From NCBI GenBank assembly GCA_016207285.1, contig JACQPW010000094.1, forward strand, positions 1-13,243: a stretch of 13,243 nucleotides of DNA, given 5' to 3'. The notes below the pieces were generated by a model that saw only the letters and a list, made by a program, of their open reading frames with translations, was not told the origin of the DNA and searched no databases. Positions within the stretch are counted from its first letter, which is position 1; each line of letters begins with the position of its first letter. Source of the DNA: Candidatus Kerfeldbacteria bacterium. Lineage in GTDB: Bacteria; Patescibacteriota; Patescibacteriia; UBA9570. The position numbers and the translations under genes are program-made. Shown here piece after piece: positions 6,161 to 13,194 of the stretch.

Positions 6161-6168
6161 AGAGCGGT

Positions 6169-7653
6169 CTACTCTACCGTCACCGTCACCTCGTTACCCA
6201 TCACCTCATTGCGCGACACCATTTGATTGGCGCCACGGCCATAAGACAGCTTGCGGCCAACTTGAATGGTGAAGGTGTCACCACTATCTAATTTACTTGC
6301 CGCTTTGTAACGTAATGTCATTGAGTTGCCATTCTTGGCTGTCTTGGTGAAGACTTTTTCACCATCTACCCACAAGGTGAACACGTCACCCTTATTCACT
6401 TTTTTCTTTGGTACCTTCACTTTTAAGACCGAACCCTCAGACAGATGTACATCAGACTTTTGCTTTTTCTTGGCGGACACAAAATGGCCATCTAATGGGG
6501 TGTAGGCAAAATCATCACCTAACGCCAATACGAATATTTTGGTTTCATCGTTGTCATTTTGGCTGGAGAACAACATCACGCGATGACTTTCACCGTCCAC
6601 GGTGACGGTTCGGCGTAATACATCCACCACTTCGGTGTTGTTTTCTGGATTGGTGCCGCCTAAACCGGCGTCGATCAGTTCAACCACATTTTCATCTTCA
6701 TCCATGGCGAGAATGTTGACGCCTTCTGCTGCATTCGTTACAAAAATGATCAGATATTCATTACCATCAAAACTTTGGCTCACGACCATCTTGTTGATAA
6801 TTGTGTTGTCACTGTCCAGGTCAAGCACTTCCTCCCACAAGTCCTCATCACCATCAGCATCATCACGATCGTATTTGAACAATGTGGCACCATCATCAAA
6901 ATCTTGGTTACCGACATAGACGGTATCATTGAAGCTTTCGATCGATGGTAAATTGGCATCCCCTGGCTCTAATTCAACACCCTCTTCTTCCAGATAGTTC
7001 TCACCGATGATGGTGTAACTCGTTCCGTCAAAGGTAGCCACTTCACCGGTAGTGAACGCTAACCACATCAGATCTTCAAATTCCGTAGCAATTTCCAGTG
7101 GAACACCGGCCGGCTGATTCGTAGTGGTGGTTGTGTCGGTCCAGGTGACACCATCCCACATGCTAAAACCACCATCAAAGAAGTAATACAATTTGCCATC
7201 ATATTCGGCGACTACGGGATAACCTGCTTGATCAGCGTACTGATGCACCAACTCAGCGCTTTCTTGACTCGTTAACTTGAAAATTGCCCCTCCGTCACCA
7301 CAAGCCATCGAAAAATACACTTCTTCTTCAAACACAAGTGTGCCATGGCGGCCTGGTTGCCTGCAGTCATAGGCATCAAGGGGACTGGTTTCAGTCAACG
7401 TCCACACCGTACCGTAGGCATCGGATGTATACCATTCTGATTCACCGGTTTGCGCAGTAGTGACTGCCACAAAGCCATCTTCACCGGGATAATACATGAT
7501 GATCGATTCAGAATTGTTTCCTGGTATCGAAGCGGATTGTAAATTACCCACTTCGTAGAGGGCGCCATAGACGCTGGCGGAAACTGGTGCCGCTAATAAG
7601 CTGCTGCCCGCCAGACCAAGAGCCAAGGCTAGGCGATAGATTAGTTTGAGCAT
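6169..7653 (-). CDS. Secreted beta-propeller-like protein with acidic and basic segments, 494 aa
   Basis: This is an exported protein of unknown function. Residues 1-26 form a signal peptide with a likely cut after VSA. The rest is beta-rich. A loosely repeated pattern of a turn followed by an aromatic strand recurs at roughly 106-118 (VFEEEVYFSM), 149-160 (AEYDGKLYYFF), 190-201 (TEFEDLMWLAF), 238-249 (IESFNDTVYVG) and 292-306 (SQSFDGNEYLIIF), as expected for beta-propeller blades. An acidic stretch, DRDDADGDED (262-271), resembles a calcium-binding DxDxDG loop. From about 395 the protein turns basic (KKKQK, KVPKKKVNK), and residues 405-494 may be an Ig-like beta-sandwich. Cysteines 97 and 118 could pair. 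The gene begins 41 bases after the methyltransferase of the minus-strand operon and may be its last member or have its own promoter. A surface-binding role is plausible but not shown. Confidence 0.75.
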   Translation of the reverse strand: MLKLIYRLALALGLAGSSLLAAPVSASVYGALYEVGNLQSASIPGNNSESIIMYYPGEDGFVAVTTAQTGESEWYTSDAYGTVWTLTETSPLDAYDCRQPGRHGTLVFEEEVYFSMACGDGGAIFKLTSQESAELVHQYADQAGYPVVAEYDGKLYYFFDGGFSMWDGVTWTDTTTTTNQPAGVPLEIATEFEDLMWLAFTTGEVATFDGTSYTIIGENYLEEEGVELEPGDANLPSIESFNDTVYVGNQDFDDGATLFKYDRDDADGDEDLWEEVLDLDSDNTIINKMVVSQSFDGNEYLIIFVTNAAEGVNILAMDEDENVVELIDAGLGGTNPENNTEVVDVLRRTVTVDGESHRVMLFSSQNDNDETKIFVLALGDDFAYTPLDGHFVSAKKKQKSDVHLSEGSVLKVKVPKKKVNKGDVFTLWVDGEKVFTKTAKNGNSMTLRYKAASKLDSGDTFTIQVGRKLSYGRGANQMVSRNEVMGNEVTVTVE

Positions 7654-7656
7654 AAT

Positions 7657-7666
7657 CTCAATTGAG
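7657..7666. repeat. Perfect 10-bp palindrome upstream of the propeller gene
   Basis: CTCAATTGAG is a perfect palindrome three bases upstream of the ATG at 7653 (minus strand). A related half-site, TCAATTAG, follows at 7672-7679. It could be a regulatory site covering the start, but palindromes this short also arise by chance. Confidence 0.25.
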
Positions 7667-7688
7667 CTTAGTCAATTAGTATGGCTCT

Positions 7689-7694
7689 AGTATA
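7689..7694 (-). promoter_or_regulatory. Possible -10 box for the propeller gene
   Basis: TATACT on the minus strand, a 5/6 match to TATAAT, lies just beyond the methyltransferase stop. Initiation near 7682 would give a leader of about 30 bases that contains the palindrome. No good -35 box is visible, so the gene may instead be read through from the operon. Confidence 0.3.
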
Positions 7695-8801
7695 TCATGC
7701 CTGTTCCAAAAACAGAATTTTGCGCACAACCCTGGCCTGTTCCCGGCCATAAAAGATAGGCCGATGAAATTGTTTAAAACCAGCTTGGCCAGCGGCGGCA
7801 TCGAGTGGTAACTCTAGTAAACCATTATGGCGTTTCCAGCTTGGTACCGCCAATACGACTCGGGCGCCCGGTTTAAGCAGTGGTTGTAGGGCCGGAAAGA
7901 CGGCGTTATAAAATTTAGTCAGTTGTTGGTGGACATTGGTCACTTGATCAGGTTGCACTGGGCCAAGATAACCTTCGCCAACGACGACATCAATGGAGCG
8001 AGCGGGGAGTTGGTTTTGTAGCTCTAAGACATCACAGCACAACAATTTGGCTGCCGGTAGTTTAGCCCACTCAATGTTTGCCTTGGTGTCGGCAATACAT
8101 TTTTTAGAAATATCACTGCCAATGACTTCCTTAAAACCAAGCGCTAGGGCTTCTTGTACTACGGTACCAGAACCACAAAATGGATCGAGCACCGTGTCGG
8201 TTGCTTTGGGATGGGCGATATTAATCATCATCCGGGCAACCTTGGGTGGTAGCATGCCAGAGAAGTGATCACGTTGCGGCCGGCCAAAATCACGATCTGA
8301 GAATCCGCGATAATCTTGCACAGCGCTGGTTCTAGCTAACACAATGGTTTTAGCATGCACGGCCAGTACAAAATCGGTTTGGTCACGGAGCAAGTGTTCT
8401 TTGTGCACGATGACCGATGACAAAGCTGGTTCTTCACTGACGACAAACCGAACCGGACGATCCTCTGTGCGCAGTTGTTTCTTCCAAGCCAAACCAGTAT
8501 TGAGTAATTGTTTGGCGTATTGTTTTACGACAGCGCTCGTGACGGTGTCATCAGCGGCATAGACGCTAAAACCGAATACCAACTTGTGGTCGGTAGGAAC
8601 GGTCTTTAATAAGCCTAGTAGTTGTTCTAGTCCCGCTAATGAGCGCGCACATTTCCCAACTACTTCAGCTAGCTTGACTGTACCACCGAGTTTAGCCAAT
8701 TCAAGTTCACCCTCTACTTCAGCTACTTGGCCACCTTCCCATTTGGCACCTAATTCTAAGGCCGATAGTTCTGGTGTGTTCCCTAAAATCGCGAGCTTCA
8801 T
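7695..8801 (-). CDS. THUMP/Trm11-like putative RNA methyltransferase
   Basis: This 368-residue protein resembles the Trm11/Trm-G10 group, which methylate guanosine N2 in tRNA using SAM. The N-terminus (AILGNTPELSALELGAKW, 4-21) has the look of the start of a THUMP-type RNA-binding region. SDRDFGRPQRD (168-178) is the family linker before the catalytic core. Motif I is VLDPFCGSGTV (204-214), motif II is GSD (228-230), and motif III centres on CDV (256-258). Where Trm11-like enzymes carry a DPPY-type catalytic motif, this protein has VVGEGYLGP (273-281), so the usual Asp/Asn-Pro-Pro is absent and only the Tyr-x-Gly part remains. It could be an active variant with changed chemistry or substrate. 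Its start codon overlaps the stop of the upstream epimerase (ATGA), so translation is coupled. It looks out of place in a glycan operon. Confidence 0.82.
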   Translation of the reverse strand: MKLAILGNTPELSALELGAKWEGGQVAEVEGELELAKLGGTVKLAEVVGKCARSLAGLEQLLGLLKTVPTDHKLVFGFSVYAADDTVTSAVVKQYAKQLLNTGLAWKKQLRTEDRPVRFVVSEEPALSSVIVHKEHLLRDQTDFVLAVHAKTIVLARTSAVQDYRGFSDRDFGRPQRDHFSGMLPPKVARMMINIAHPKATDTVLDPFCGSGTVVQEALALGFKEVIGSDISKKCIADTKANIEWAKLPAAKLLCCDVLELQNQLPARSIDVVVGEGYLGPVQPDQVTNVHQQLTKFYNAVFPALQPLLKPGARVVLAVPSWKRHNGLLELPLDAAAGQAGFKQFHRPIFYGREQARVVRKILFLEQA

Positions 8802-9748
8802 AAGCGATTGATTCTATACCAATCCACAAAGCGTTGCAATCCCGCCCGTAACGTAGTCGTCGGCTGGTAACCCAGTACTCTTTGCGCTTTACTGATGTCT
8901 GCCAGGGTATGGTGAGCATCCCAGTCATAACCGGGCACGGATTCAATCTGAGCTGGGCGTTGAGTAATGTCTTCCAGAGTAGCAATAAAGTCATTGAGGG
9001 AAACAGCTTGGTGATTACCGAGATTAATAATTTCAAAATCAAATGGGTGTTGGATGGCTGCCATAATCCCGGAGACGATATCATTAATATAGGTGTAATC
9101 ACGGCTGGTTGTGCCATCACCAAATTTTTTGATGGTTTGTCCACGCAGGATAGCTTCAGTAAATAAGTATGGTGCCATGTCTGGGCGACCGCGTTCACCA
9201 TACACCGTAAAGAATCTTAGAATCGTAGTGGGCAATTTGGTGGTCACTTGGTTAAGCTGGAGCCACTGCTCCGCCATCAGTTTAAACTTAGCGTATTCTG
9301 AAACGGGCTGGAGATCGGTGGCTGTCTCTGTAAATGGTATCGGCCGGTTACCGTACACCGCTGAAGTAGAACCAAAAATAAACTGCTTCACTTCATAGCG
9401 ATTAGCCAGCGTTGCTAGGCCGGTGGTCCCTCCATAGATAGCCGTTTTGTAGAGAGCTGGTTCTGTCATGGATCGGCGCACGCCAGCGCGAGCCCCTAAA
9501 TGTACAACCACTTCTGGTTGATGGGTTTGAAAGATCTGTTCAATAGCCGGGAGGTCATTGATATCCTTTTGGTAGAAGGTATAACGTGGATAGTCGATGA
9601 GCAAACTTAAGTTGTGTTGTTTAAATTCGACGGGATAATAATCATTCACTTCATCGACATTGATGATGTCATGACCACCGGCTTGCTCTAAGGCCTGAAT
9701 AAGGTGGGAACCAATAAAACCCGCGCCACCAGTTACGAGAATACGCAT
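8798..9748 (-). CDS. NAD-dependent sugar epimerase, UDP-glucuronate 4-epimerase-like
   Basis: This extended short-chain dehydrogenase/reductase of 316 residues probably inverts C4 of a UDP-linked sugar acid. The NAD-binding motif GGAGFIG is at 7-13, the serine/threonine-containing GSTSAVYG at 126-133, and the catalytic YxxxK pair is Tyr152 and Lys156 (EYAKFK). Similarity to UDP-glucuronate 4-epimerases shows in GARAGVRRSMTEPALY (85-100), FFTVYGERGRPDMAPY (179-194) and SRDYTYINDIV. UDP-glucose 4-epimerase or a dehydratase cannot be excluded from sequence reading alone. The gene starts one base after the stop of the small membrane protein gene and shares an ATGA overlap with the methyltransferase gene, so it is in the middle of a coupled operon. 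It would supply a nucleotide sugar, such as UDP-galacturonate, for the glycosyltransferases nearby. Confidence 0.88.
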   Translation of the reverse strand: MRILVTGGAGFIGSHLIQALEQAGGHDIINVDEVNDYYPVEFKQHNLSLLIDYPRYTFYQKDINDLPAIEQIFQTHQPEVVVHLGARAGVRRSMTEPALYKTAIYGGTTGLATLANRYEVKQFIFGSTSAVYGNRPIPFTETATDLQPVSEYAKFKLMAEQWLQLNQVTTKLPTTILRFFTVYGERGRPDMAPYLFTEAILRGQTIKKFGDGTTSRDYTYINDIVSGIMAAIQHPFDFEIINLGNHQAVSLNDFIATLEDITQRPAQIESVPGYDWDAHHTLADISKAQRVLGYQPTTTLRAGLQRFVDWYRINRL

Positions 9749-9749
9749 A

Positions 9750-10019
9750 TTAGGAAGTTTTTGCTGGACGTCGTTTACCGATCAGCTGTACTAGTTTAGC
9801 TATTACTAACACACCAATAGTTGACATGAGTAAAGTCCAGGGTGCGAAGGCTCGCTCCGGAGCTAAAATTTGGTCTTCGTAATACGGGTCACCTAAGGCT
9901 GTTGTGTCCCCCTGTAACGCTAAATAATATGTGCACACTGCTATAGCAACCAGCAGTACAGCTACTACGGTCAAAGCAGTGTTAACGAAGGCTGTAGATG
10001 CGGTAACGCGCGTTTTCAT
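9750..10019 (-). CDS. Small two-span membrane protein, 89 aa
   Basis: I do not recognise a family. With the start at 10019 the protein has 89 residues: a short basic N-terminus (MKTR), a long hydrophobic segment at about 11-35 (containing ALTVVAVLLVAIAV), an outside loop of about 25 polar residues with DPYYED, and a second hydrophobic segment at about 61-81 (LLMSTIGVLVIAKLVQLIG) before a basic tail (KRRPAKTS). By the positive-inside rule both ends are in the cytoplasm. An in-frame ATG at 10064 would add 15 polar residues; neither start has a Shine-Dalgarno sequence. It overlaps the end of the GT-C-like gene by 38 bases and lies one base before the epimerase. Position between them suggests an accessory membrane subunit for glycan assembly or transport, an inference from context only. 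Confidence 0.65.
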   Translation of the reverse strand: MKTRVTASTAFVNTALTVVAVLLVAIAVCTYYLALQGDTTALGDPYYEDQILAPERAFAPWTLLMSTIGVLVIAKLVQLIGKRRPAKTS

Positions 10020-11541
10020 AAATTTGTCGGAATTTTCTTGGTTTAATGGTTTGCCAGATATCATCGGCTTGTGACCCTTTTGGTATAATCAGGTAGGCCA
10101 AGTTATAGCCTTGGGCAATGGCTTTGGCCTGTGGTGATTGTGGTTTGGCAATGATAGTATACAACCCTTGAACACGCAAATACTCAGCACTGGTTGGGTC
10201 AGCAAAGACCTTGGTATATAAACCGCTCTTGGCTTTAAATGATTTCAAGTTACGATGATTTAAATTATACCATGGGTAGGAGGTAATCGGGCCATCATAC
10301 CAGACCGGTGCAAAGGTAATCTCTCGATTAGCTGCTGCCATGATTCCTACCAGCACGCCATGATCTGGTTGGCGGTTGAGCCAATGCACCGCCTCAATAA
10401 ATTCGGCGTGTGGTTTAAAGCGGTAACTCCAGCCATTCACATCATCCTTCATATAGACAATGGCATGCGATAATTGGGCACCCCATAGGAGGAAGACAAA
10501 TCCTAACCACAACCATGGTTGCCACGGCACAATGGTGCGTAAGCGCTCCAACCCAAAGGCTGCTAGGAGCACACTACTGATCCACATGTAGGCCACAAAC
10601 CGGTCGGGCATCAGTACCCAACCAAACCAACTCAGGTGACCCAACAATAGGGGAATAACCACCCAACAGATTAATAACCAAAGATGGGAACGGTGTTTGT
10701 ATTGGCCAAATAATAATCCAACTACTGCTAAGCCAACTAAGCCATAGCCAAGTAGCGCCGGGTGATCATAGATTGGATGATCATAGCCAGTGTACTGACC
10801 TTGTTGGAACAAACCGATAGCGATCTGGGCCGCTTGCGGCACAATATGTAATTTCCAAAATAGAGTGACTAGGGCAATGCTGCTCAACAACGTCCCCAGG
10901 CGCCACTTCCAGTTAGGTAAGTGTGCAACAATAAACCAAACAGCACAACTCAATCCGGCTACACCAAAACTTAAGATATGTATATAGTTCAGAGTTACTG
11001 CCAGTAATGCTACTACCAACCACCACCAATAACGTTTAGTAGCCGTTACCTCTACCAGTGCCAGCAACAGGAGACTAATGAGACAGTAGCCAAATAAATT
11101 TTGTGGCGTCAGAATGAAAGCGCGTAGAGCAATGGGGGTAATGCTGGCCGCTAATCCAGCTGCAGTGGCCACGGTCAACGAACCACTCATGCGGTAACCA
11201 ATGCACCACATGGTGCAGGCGGTGATGGTTAATATCAAGATCAGCAAAGGGGGGATCAGATGAACTGCTGATAGTTGAGTCAGTTGAATAATGGCAGCTA
11301 AAAAATATTGCAGTCCAGGATACGTATGTTCAGTCCAGCAGATGTTAAAGTTATAACCCAGGCCAGCCGTTTGTCCATCACTAAATGAGCCTGTCTCTGC
11401 CAACGTCTGGGCACCGCAGGCCCAACCACCAGCATCTGGTGTGGTCAAATACCAATCATAGAATAGGTAGGGTATGGCACCAATCAAAGCGGCTTGCAAC
11501 AGGGTTGCCGTGATCGATAAACGAACTAACCATTTAGACAT
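9982..11541 (-). CDS. Multi-spanning GT-C-like membrane glycosyltransferase
   Basis: This 519-residue protein has about ten hydrophobic spans across residues 8-365 followed by a soluble C-terminal domain of about 150 residues, the layout of GT-C glycosyltransferases that use lipid-linked sugars on the outer face of the membrane. The first external loop holds an acidic residue in the expected place (TTPDAGGW, Asp36). A late loop has MPDRF (311-315), a motif I associate with such proteins in CPR genomes. The soluble part ends IYENARYRIYSLR, like the terminal strand pair of many uncharacterised GT-C proteins. Acceptor and donor cannot be read. The gene overlaps the upstream epimerase by 8 bases and the downstream small membrane gene by at least 38, so it belongs to one operon. 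A polymerase or flippase-type membrane protein is the main alternative. Confidence 0.72.
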   Translation of the reverse strand: MSKWLVRLSITATLLQAALIGAIPYLFYDWYLTTPDAGGWACGAQTLAETGSFSDGQTAGLGYNFNICWTEHTYPGLQYFLAAIIQLTQLSAVHLIPPLLILILTITACTMWCIGYRMSGSLTVATAAGLAASITPIALRAFILTPQNLFGYCLISLLLLALVEVTATKRYWWWLVVALLAVTLNYIHILSFGVAGLSCAVWFIVAHLPNWKWRLGTLLSSIALVTLFWKLHIVPQAAQIAIGLFQQGQYTGYDHPIYDHPALLGYGLVGLAVVGLLFGQYKHRSHLWLLICWVVIPLLLGHLSWFGWVLMPDRFVAYMWISSVLLAAFGLERLRTIVPWQPWLWLGFVFLLWGAQLSHAIVYMKDDVNGWSYRFKPHAEFIEAVHWLNRQPDHGVLVGIMAAANREITFAPVWYDGPITSYPWYNLNHRNLKSFKAKSGLYTKVFADPTSAEYLRVQGLYTIIAKPQSPQAKAIAQGYNLAYLIIPKGSQADDIWQTIKPRKFRQIYENARYRIYSLR

Positions 11542-12454
11542 AATGCATTTGGGCGACGTAGTCGGCTACGCCAGTGGCAAAGTTCCACCGAGGTTTCCAA
11601 CCTAGTGTTTTGGTAGCTAAATTGGCTCGTAAACAAGATCTCTTCACTTCCCCAGAGCGCACAGGTTGATAGCGTACCTGTGGTGCCCGTGGGAAGAAAT
11701 CATGAATAGTATCAAAGACCATTTGATCGGATATTTCTTTGCCACGACCAAGGTTGATGGTAATACGGTTGCCACGACGCAACGCTAAACGATTAGCTTG
11801 TACAATATCAGCTACATACATATAGTCGCGAGTTTTTGAACCATCACCAAAAATCGTTACCGGTAAACCATGTGCCAGTCGTTCACAGAAAATAGCCACC
11901 ACACCGGCTTCTCCATGTGGATCCTGGTGATAACCAAATACGTTTGGATAACGAAAGATCAGGTAATTGAACCCGTACATCCGGCTGTAATAAGCAATGC
12001 ACTCTTCAGCAAGTAATTTGGACAACCCATACGGTGACACCGGTAACGTCGGCTCAGCTTCAGTGGTGGGAAGATGTTGGGCGTCACCATAAATAGCGCC
12101 ACCGGTAGAAGCAAAGATAAATTTTTTAATACCGACCTCACCGCCCACCTGCAATAGGTTAATAGTGCCTTGCACGTTGACAGTCATGGTAGGCAGCGGA
12201 TTGCGGATAGACACAATCACTTCGGCAATAGCGGCATGGTGGTTGATTACAGCTGGCTTTACTTTAGTGATAATTCGACGCATAGCTTTGAGATCGCAGA
12301 TGTCCGCCCGGTAAAAAACCGCTTTGCTGTTGAGATTACGCTTAAAGCCATGATGTAGGTTATCAATCACGCTCACCTGATGGCCCGCGTGAATGTATTC
12401 GTTCACAATATTAGAGCCTATGAAACCAGCTCCGCCAGTCACTATGATCTTCAT
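11534..12454 (-). CDS. NAD-dependent nucleotide-sugar epimerase/dehydratase
   Basis: This extended short-chain dehydrogenase/reductase probably converts a UDP- or dTDP-sugar, most likely as a UDP-glucose 4-epimerase-type enzyme. The start at 12454 is chosen because the protein then begins MKIIVTGGAGFIGSN, with the NAD-binding glycine motif at the very N-terminus as in the family. An in-frame ATG at 12490 would add 12 unrelated residues and lies upstream of the predicted transcription start. From 12454 the length is 306 residues. Visible motifs are HHAAIAEV, ASTGGAIYGD (the Ser/Thr region), the YxxxK pair in PYGLSKLLAEE, and RYPNVFGYHQDPHGEAGVV. Family members of this type are common in surface-glycan clusters. 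It is the first gene of the minus-strand operon, overlaps the GT-C-like gene by 8 bases, and diverges from the GT2 gene. Confidence 0.88.
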   Translation of the reverse strand: MKIIVTGGAGFIGSNIVNEYIHAGHQVSVIDNLHHGFKRNLNSKAVFYRADICDLKAMRRIITKVKPAVINHHAAIAEVIVSIRNPLPTMTVNVQGTINLLQVGGEVGIKKFIFASTGGAIYGDAQHLPTTEAEPTLPVSPYGLSKLLAEECIAYYSRMYGFNYLIFRYPNVFGYHQDPHGEAGVVAIFCERLAHGLPVTIFGDGSKTRDYMYVADIVQANRLALRRGNRITINLGRGKEISDQMVFDTIHDFFPRAPQVRYQPVRSGEVKRSCLRANLATKTLGWKPRWNFATGVADYVAQMHYV

Positions 12455-12478
12455 AGCCTTCAAAGTATCATACTTGCA

Positions 12479-12506
12479 TTTATAGTACAAATATGTAATA
12501 GTACAA
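12479..12506 (-). promoter_or_regulatory. Candidate promoter of the glycan operon
   Basis: On the minus strand TTGTAC (12506-12501) and TATAAA (12484-12479, 5/6 match) are 16 bases apart. Initiation near 12472 would leave a leader of about 18 bases before the ATG at 12454. It occupies the same bases as the opposing GT2 promoter. Confidence 0.45.
12482..12506. repeat. 9-bp direct repeat in the divergent promoter
   Basis: ATAGTACAA occurs at 12482-12490 and 12498-12506, 16 bases apart, with a GTAC core that is itself palindromic. The copies sit on the -10/-35 boxes of both divergent promoters, so a bound protein could control both. It may also just reflect the shared AT-rich promoter words. 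Confidence 0.4.
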
Positions 12507-12513
12507 TACCTTT

Positions 12514-13191
12514 ATGAAACCTTATATCATTATTCCGGCCTATAACGAAAGCAAGACTATTCGCGAGGTCTTAGATAAAATCAAGCAAAAGTACGATGCC
12601 GACCACGTGATTGTGATTGATGATGGCTCTACAGATAGCACCTATGCAGATGTGCAACAATGCGGTGTGCGGGTGTACCGACACGCCATTAACCGAGGGT
12701 TAGGCGGTGCTTTAGGTACTGGCTTAGCCGTGGCAAGAGCCTTGGGTGCAGAATTGGCCGTTACCTTGGATGCCGATGGCCAACATGATATCGATGAAAT
12801 TGATCACTTGATTGCTCCCATTATCAACAAGGAAGCTCAAGTTGTGATCGGTTCACGCTTATTACAACCACGCGGTATGCCGATGATCCGGCGAGCTTAT
12901 AACCGGATTGCTAACATTATTACTTGGATAATTTTTGGCGTGTGGACCACCGATAGCCAGTCTGGTTTTCGAGCCTTTAGTCAAGAGGCCATTAAGGTGG
13001 TGAATTTACGTACTAATCGCATGGAAGTGTCTTCAGAGTTTTTTAAAGAGATTAAAGCACATCGTTTGACCTTTCAGGAGGTGCCAATTAGAGCTATTTA
13101 TACTGATTACTCACTGTCTAAAGGTCAGAATTTTTTTGTCGGTATCAAAACAGTAGTGCGTTTAATTCTTTTACGTTTGCGCGGTAAATAA
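12514..13191 (+). CDS. Polyprenyl-phosphate glycosyltransferase, GT2 family (dolichyl-phosphate mannose synthase-like)
   Basis: This 225-residue cytoplasmic GT-A enzyme probably transfers a sugar from a nucleotide donor to a polyprenyl phosphate carrier. The family start PYIIIPAYNES is at 3-13, the nucleotide-binding VIDDGSTDST at 34-43, NRGLGGALGTGL at 60-71, and the metal-binding DAD at 86-88 in TLDADGQHD. VIGSRL (111-116) and DSQSGFRAF (147-155) are typical of the catalytic end. The C-terminus has only a weakly hydrophobic helix (GIKTVVRLILLRLRGK), so it lacks the membrane domain of larger relatives. It has no Shine-Dalgarno, and a -10 box six bases upstream suggests a leaderless message. 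Three bases after its stop another gene begins, the usual arrangement with a DUF2304-type partner. It diverges from the glycan operon and would load the lipid-linked sugar that the GT-C-like protein could use. Confidence 0.92.
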   Translation: MKPYIIIPAYNESKTIREVLDKIKQKYDADHVIVIDDGSTDSTYADVQQCGVRVYRHAINRGLGGALGTGLAVARALGAELAVTLDADGQHDIDEIDHLIAPIINKEAQVVIGSRLLQPRGMPMIRRAYNRIANIITWIIFGVWTTDSQSGFRAFSQEAIKVVNLRTNRMEVSSEFFKEIKAHRLTFQEVPIRAIYTDYSLSKGQNFFVGIKTVVRLILLRLRGK

Positions 13192-13194
13192 TCT

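Larger units (their letters stand above)
12479..12507 (+). promoter_or_regulatory. Candidate promoter of the GT2 gene, implying a leaderless mRNA
   Basis: TACAAT (12502-12507, 5/6 match to the -10 box) follows TTTATA (12479-12484, 4/6 match to -35) at the ideal 17 bases. The -10 ends only six bases before the ATG at 12514, so transcription would begin at or next to the start codon. Confidence 0.45.

Noticed and set aside
6161..6168. Terminator between the convergent genes
   Set aside because: Only eight bases separate them and no convincing stem with a T-tract is visible nearby.
6602..6919. 105-codon plus-strand frame, plus similar plus-strand frames at 8344-9398
   Set aside because: All lie antisense to well-supported minus-strand genes; low-complexity Ser/Thr content is typical of shadow frames.
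8719..9201. 160-codon minus-strand frame
   Set aside because: It lies within the epimerase gene in another frame and has no start signal or family likeness.
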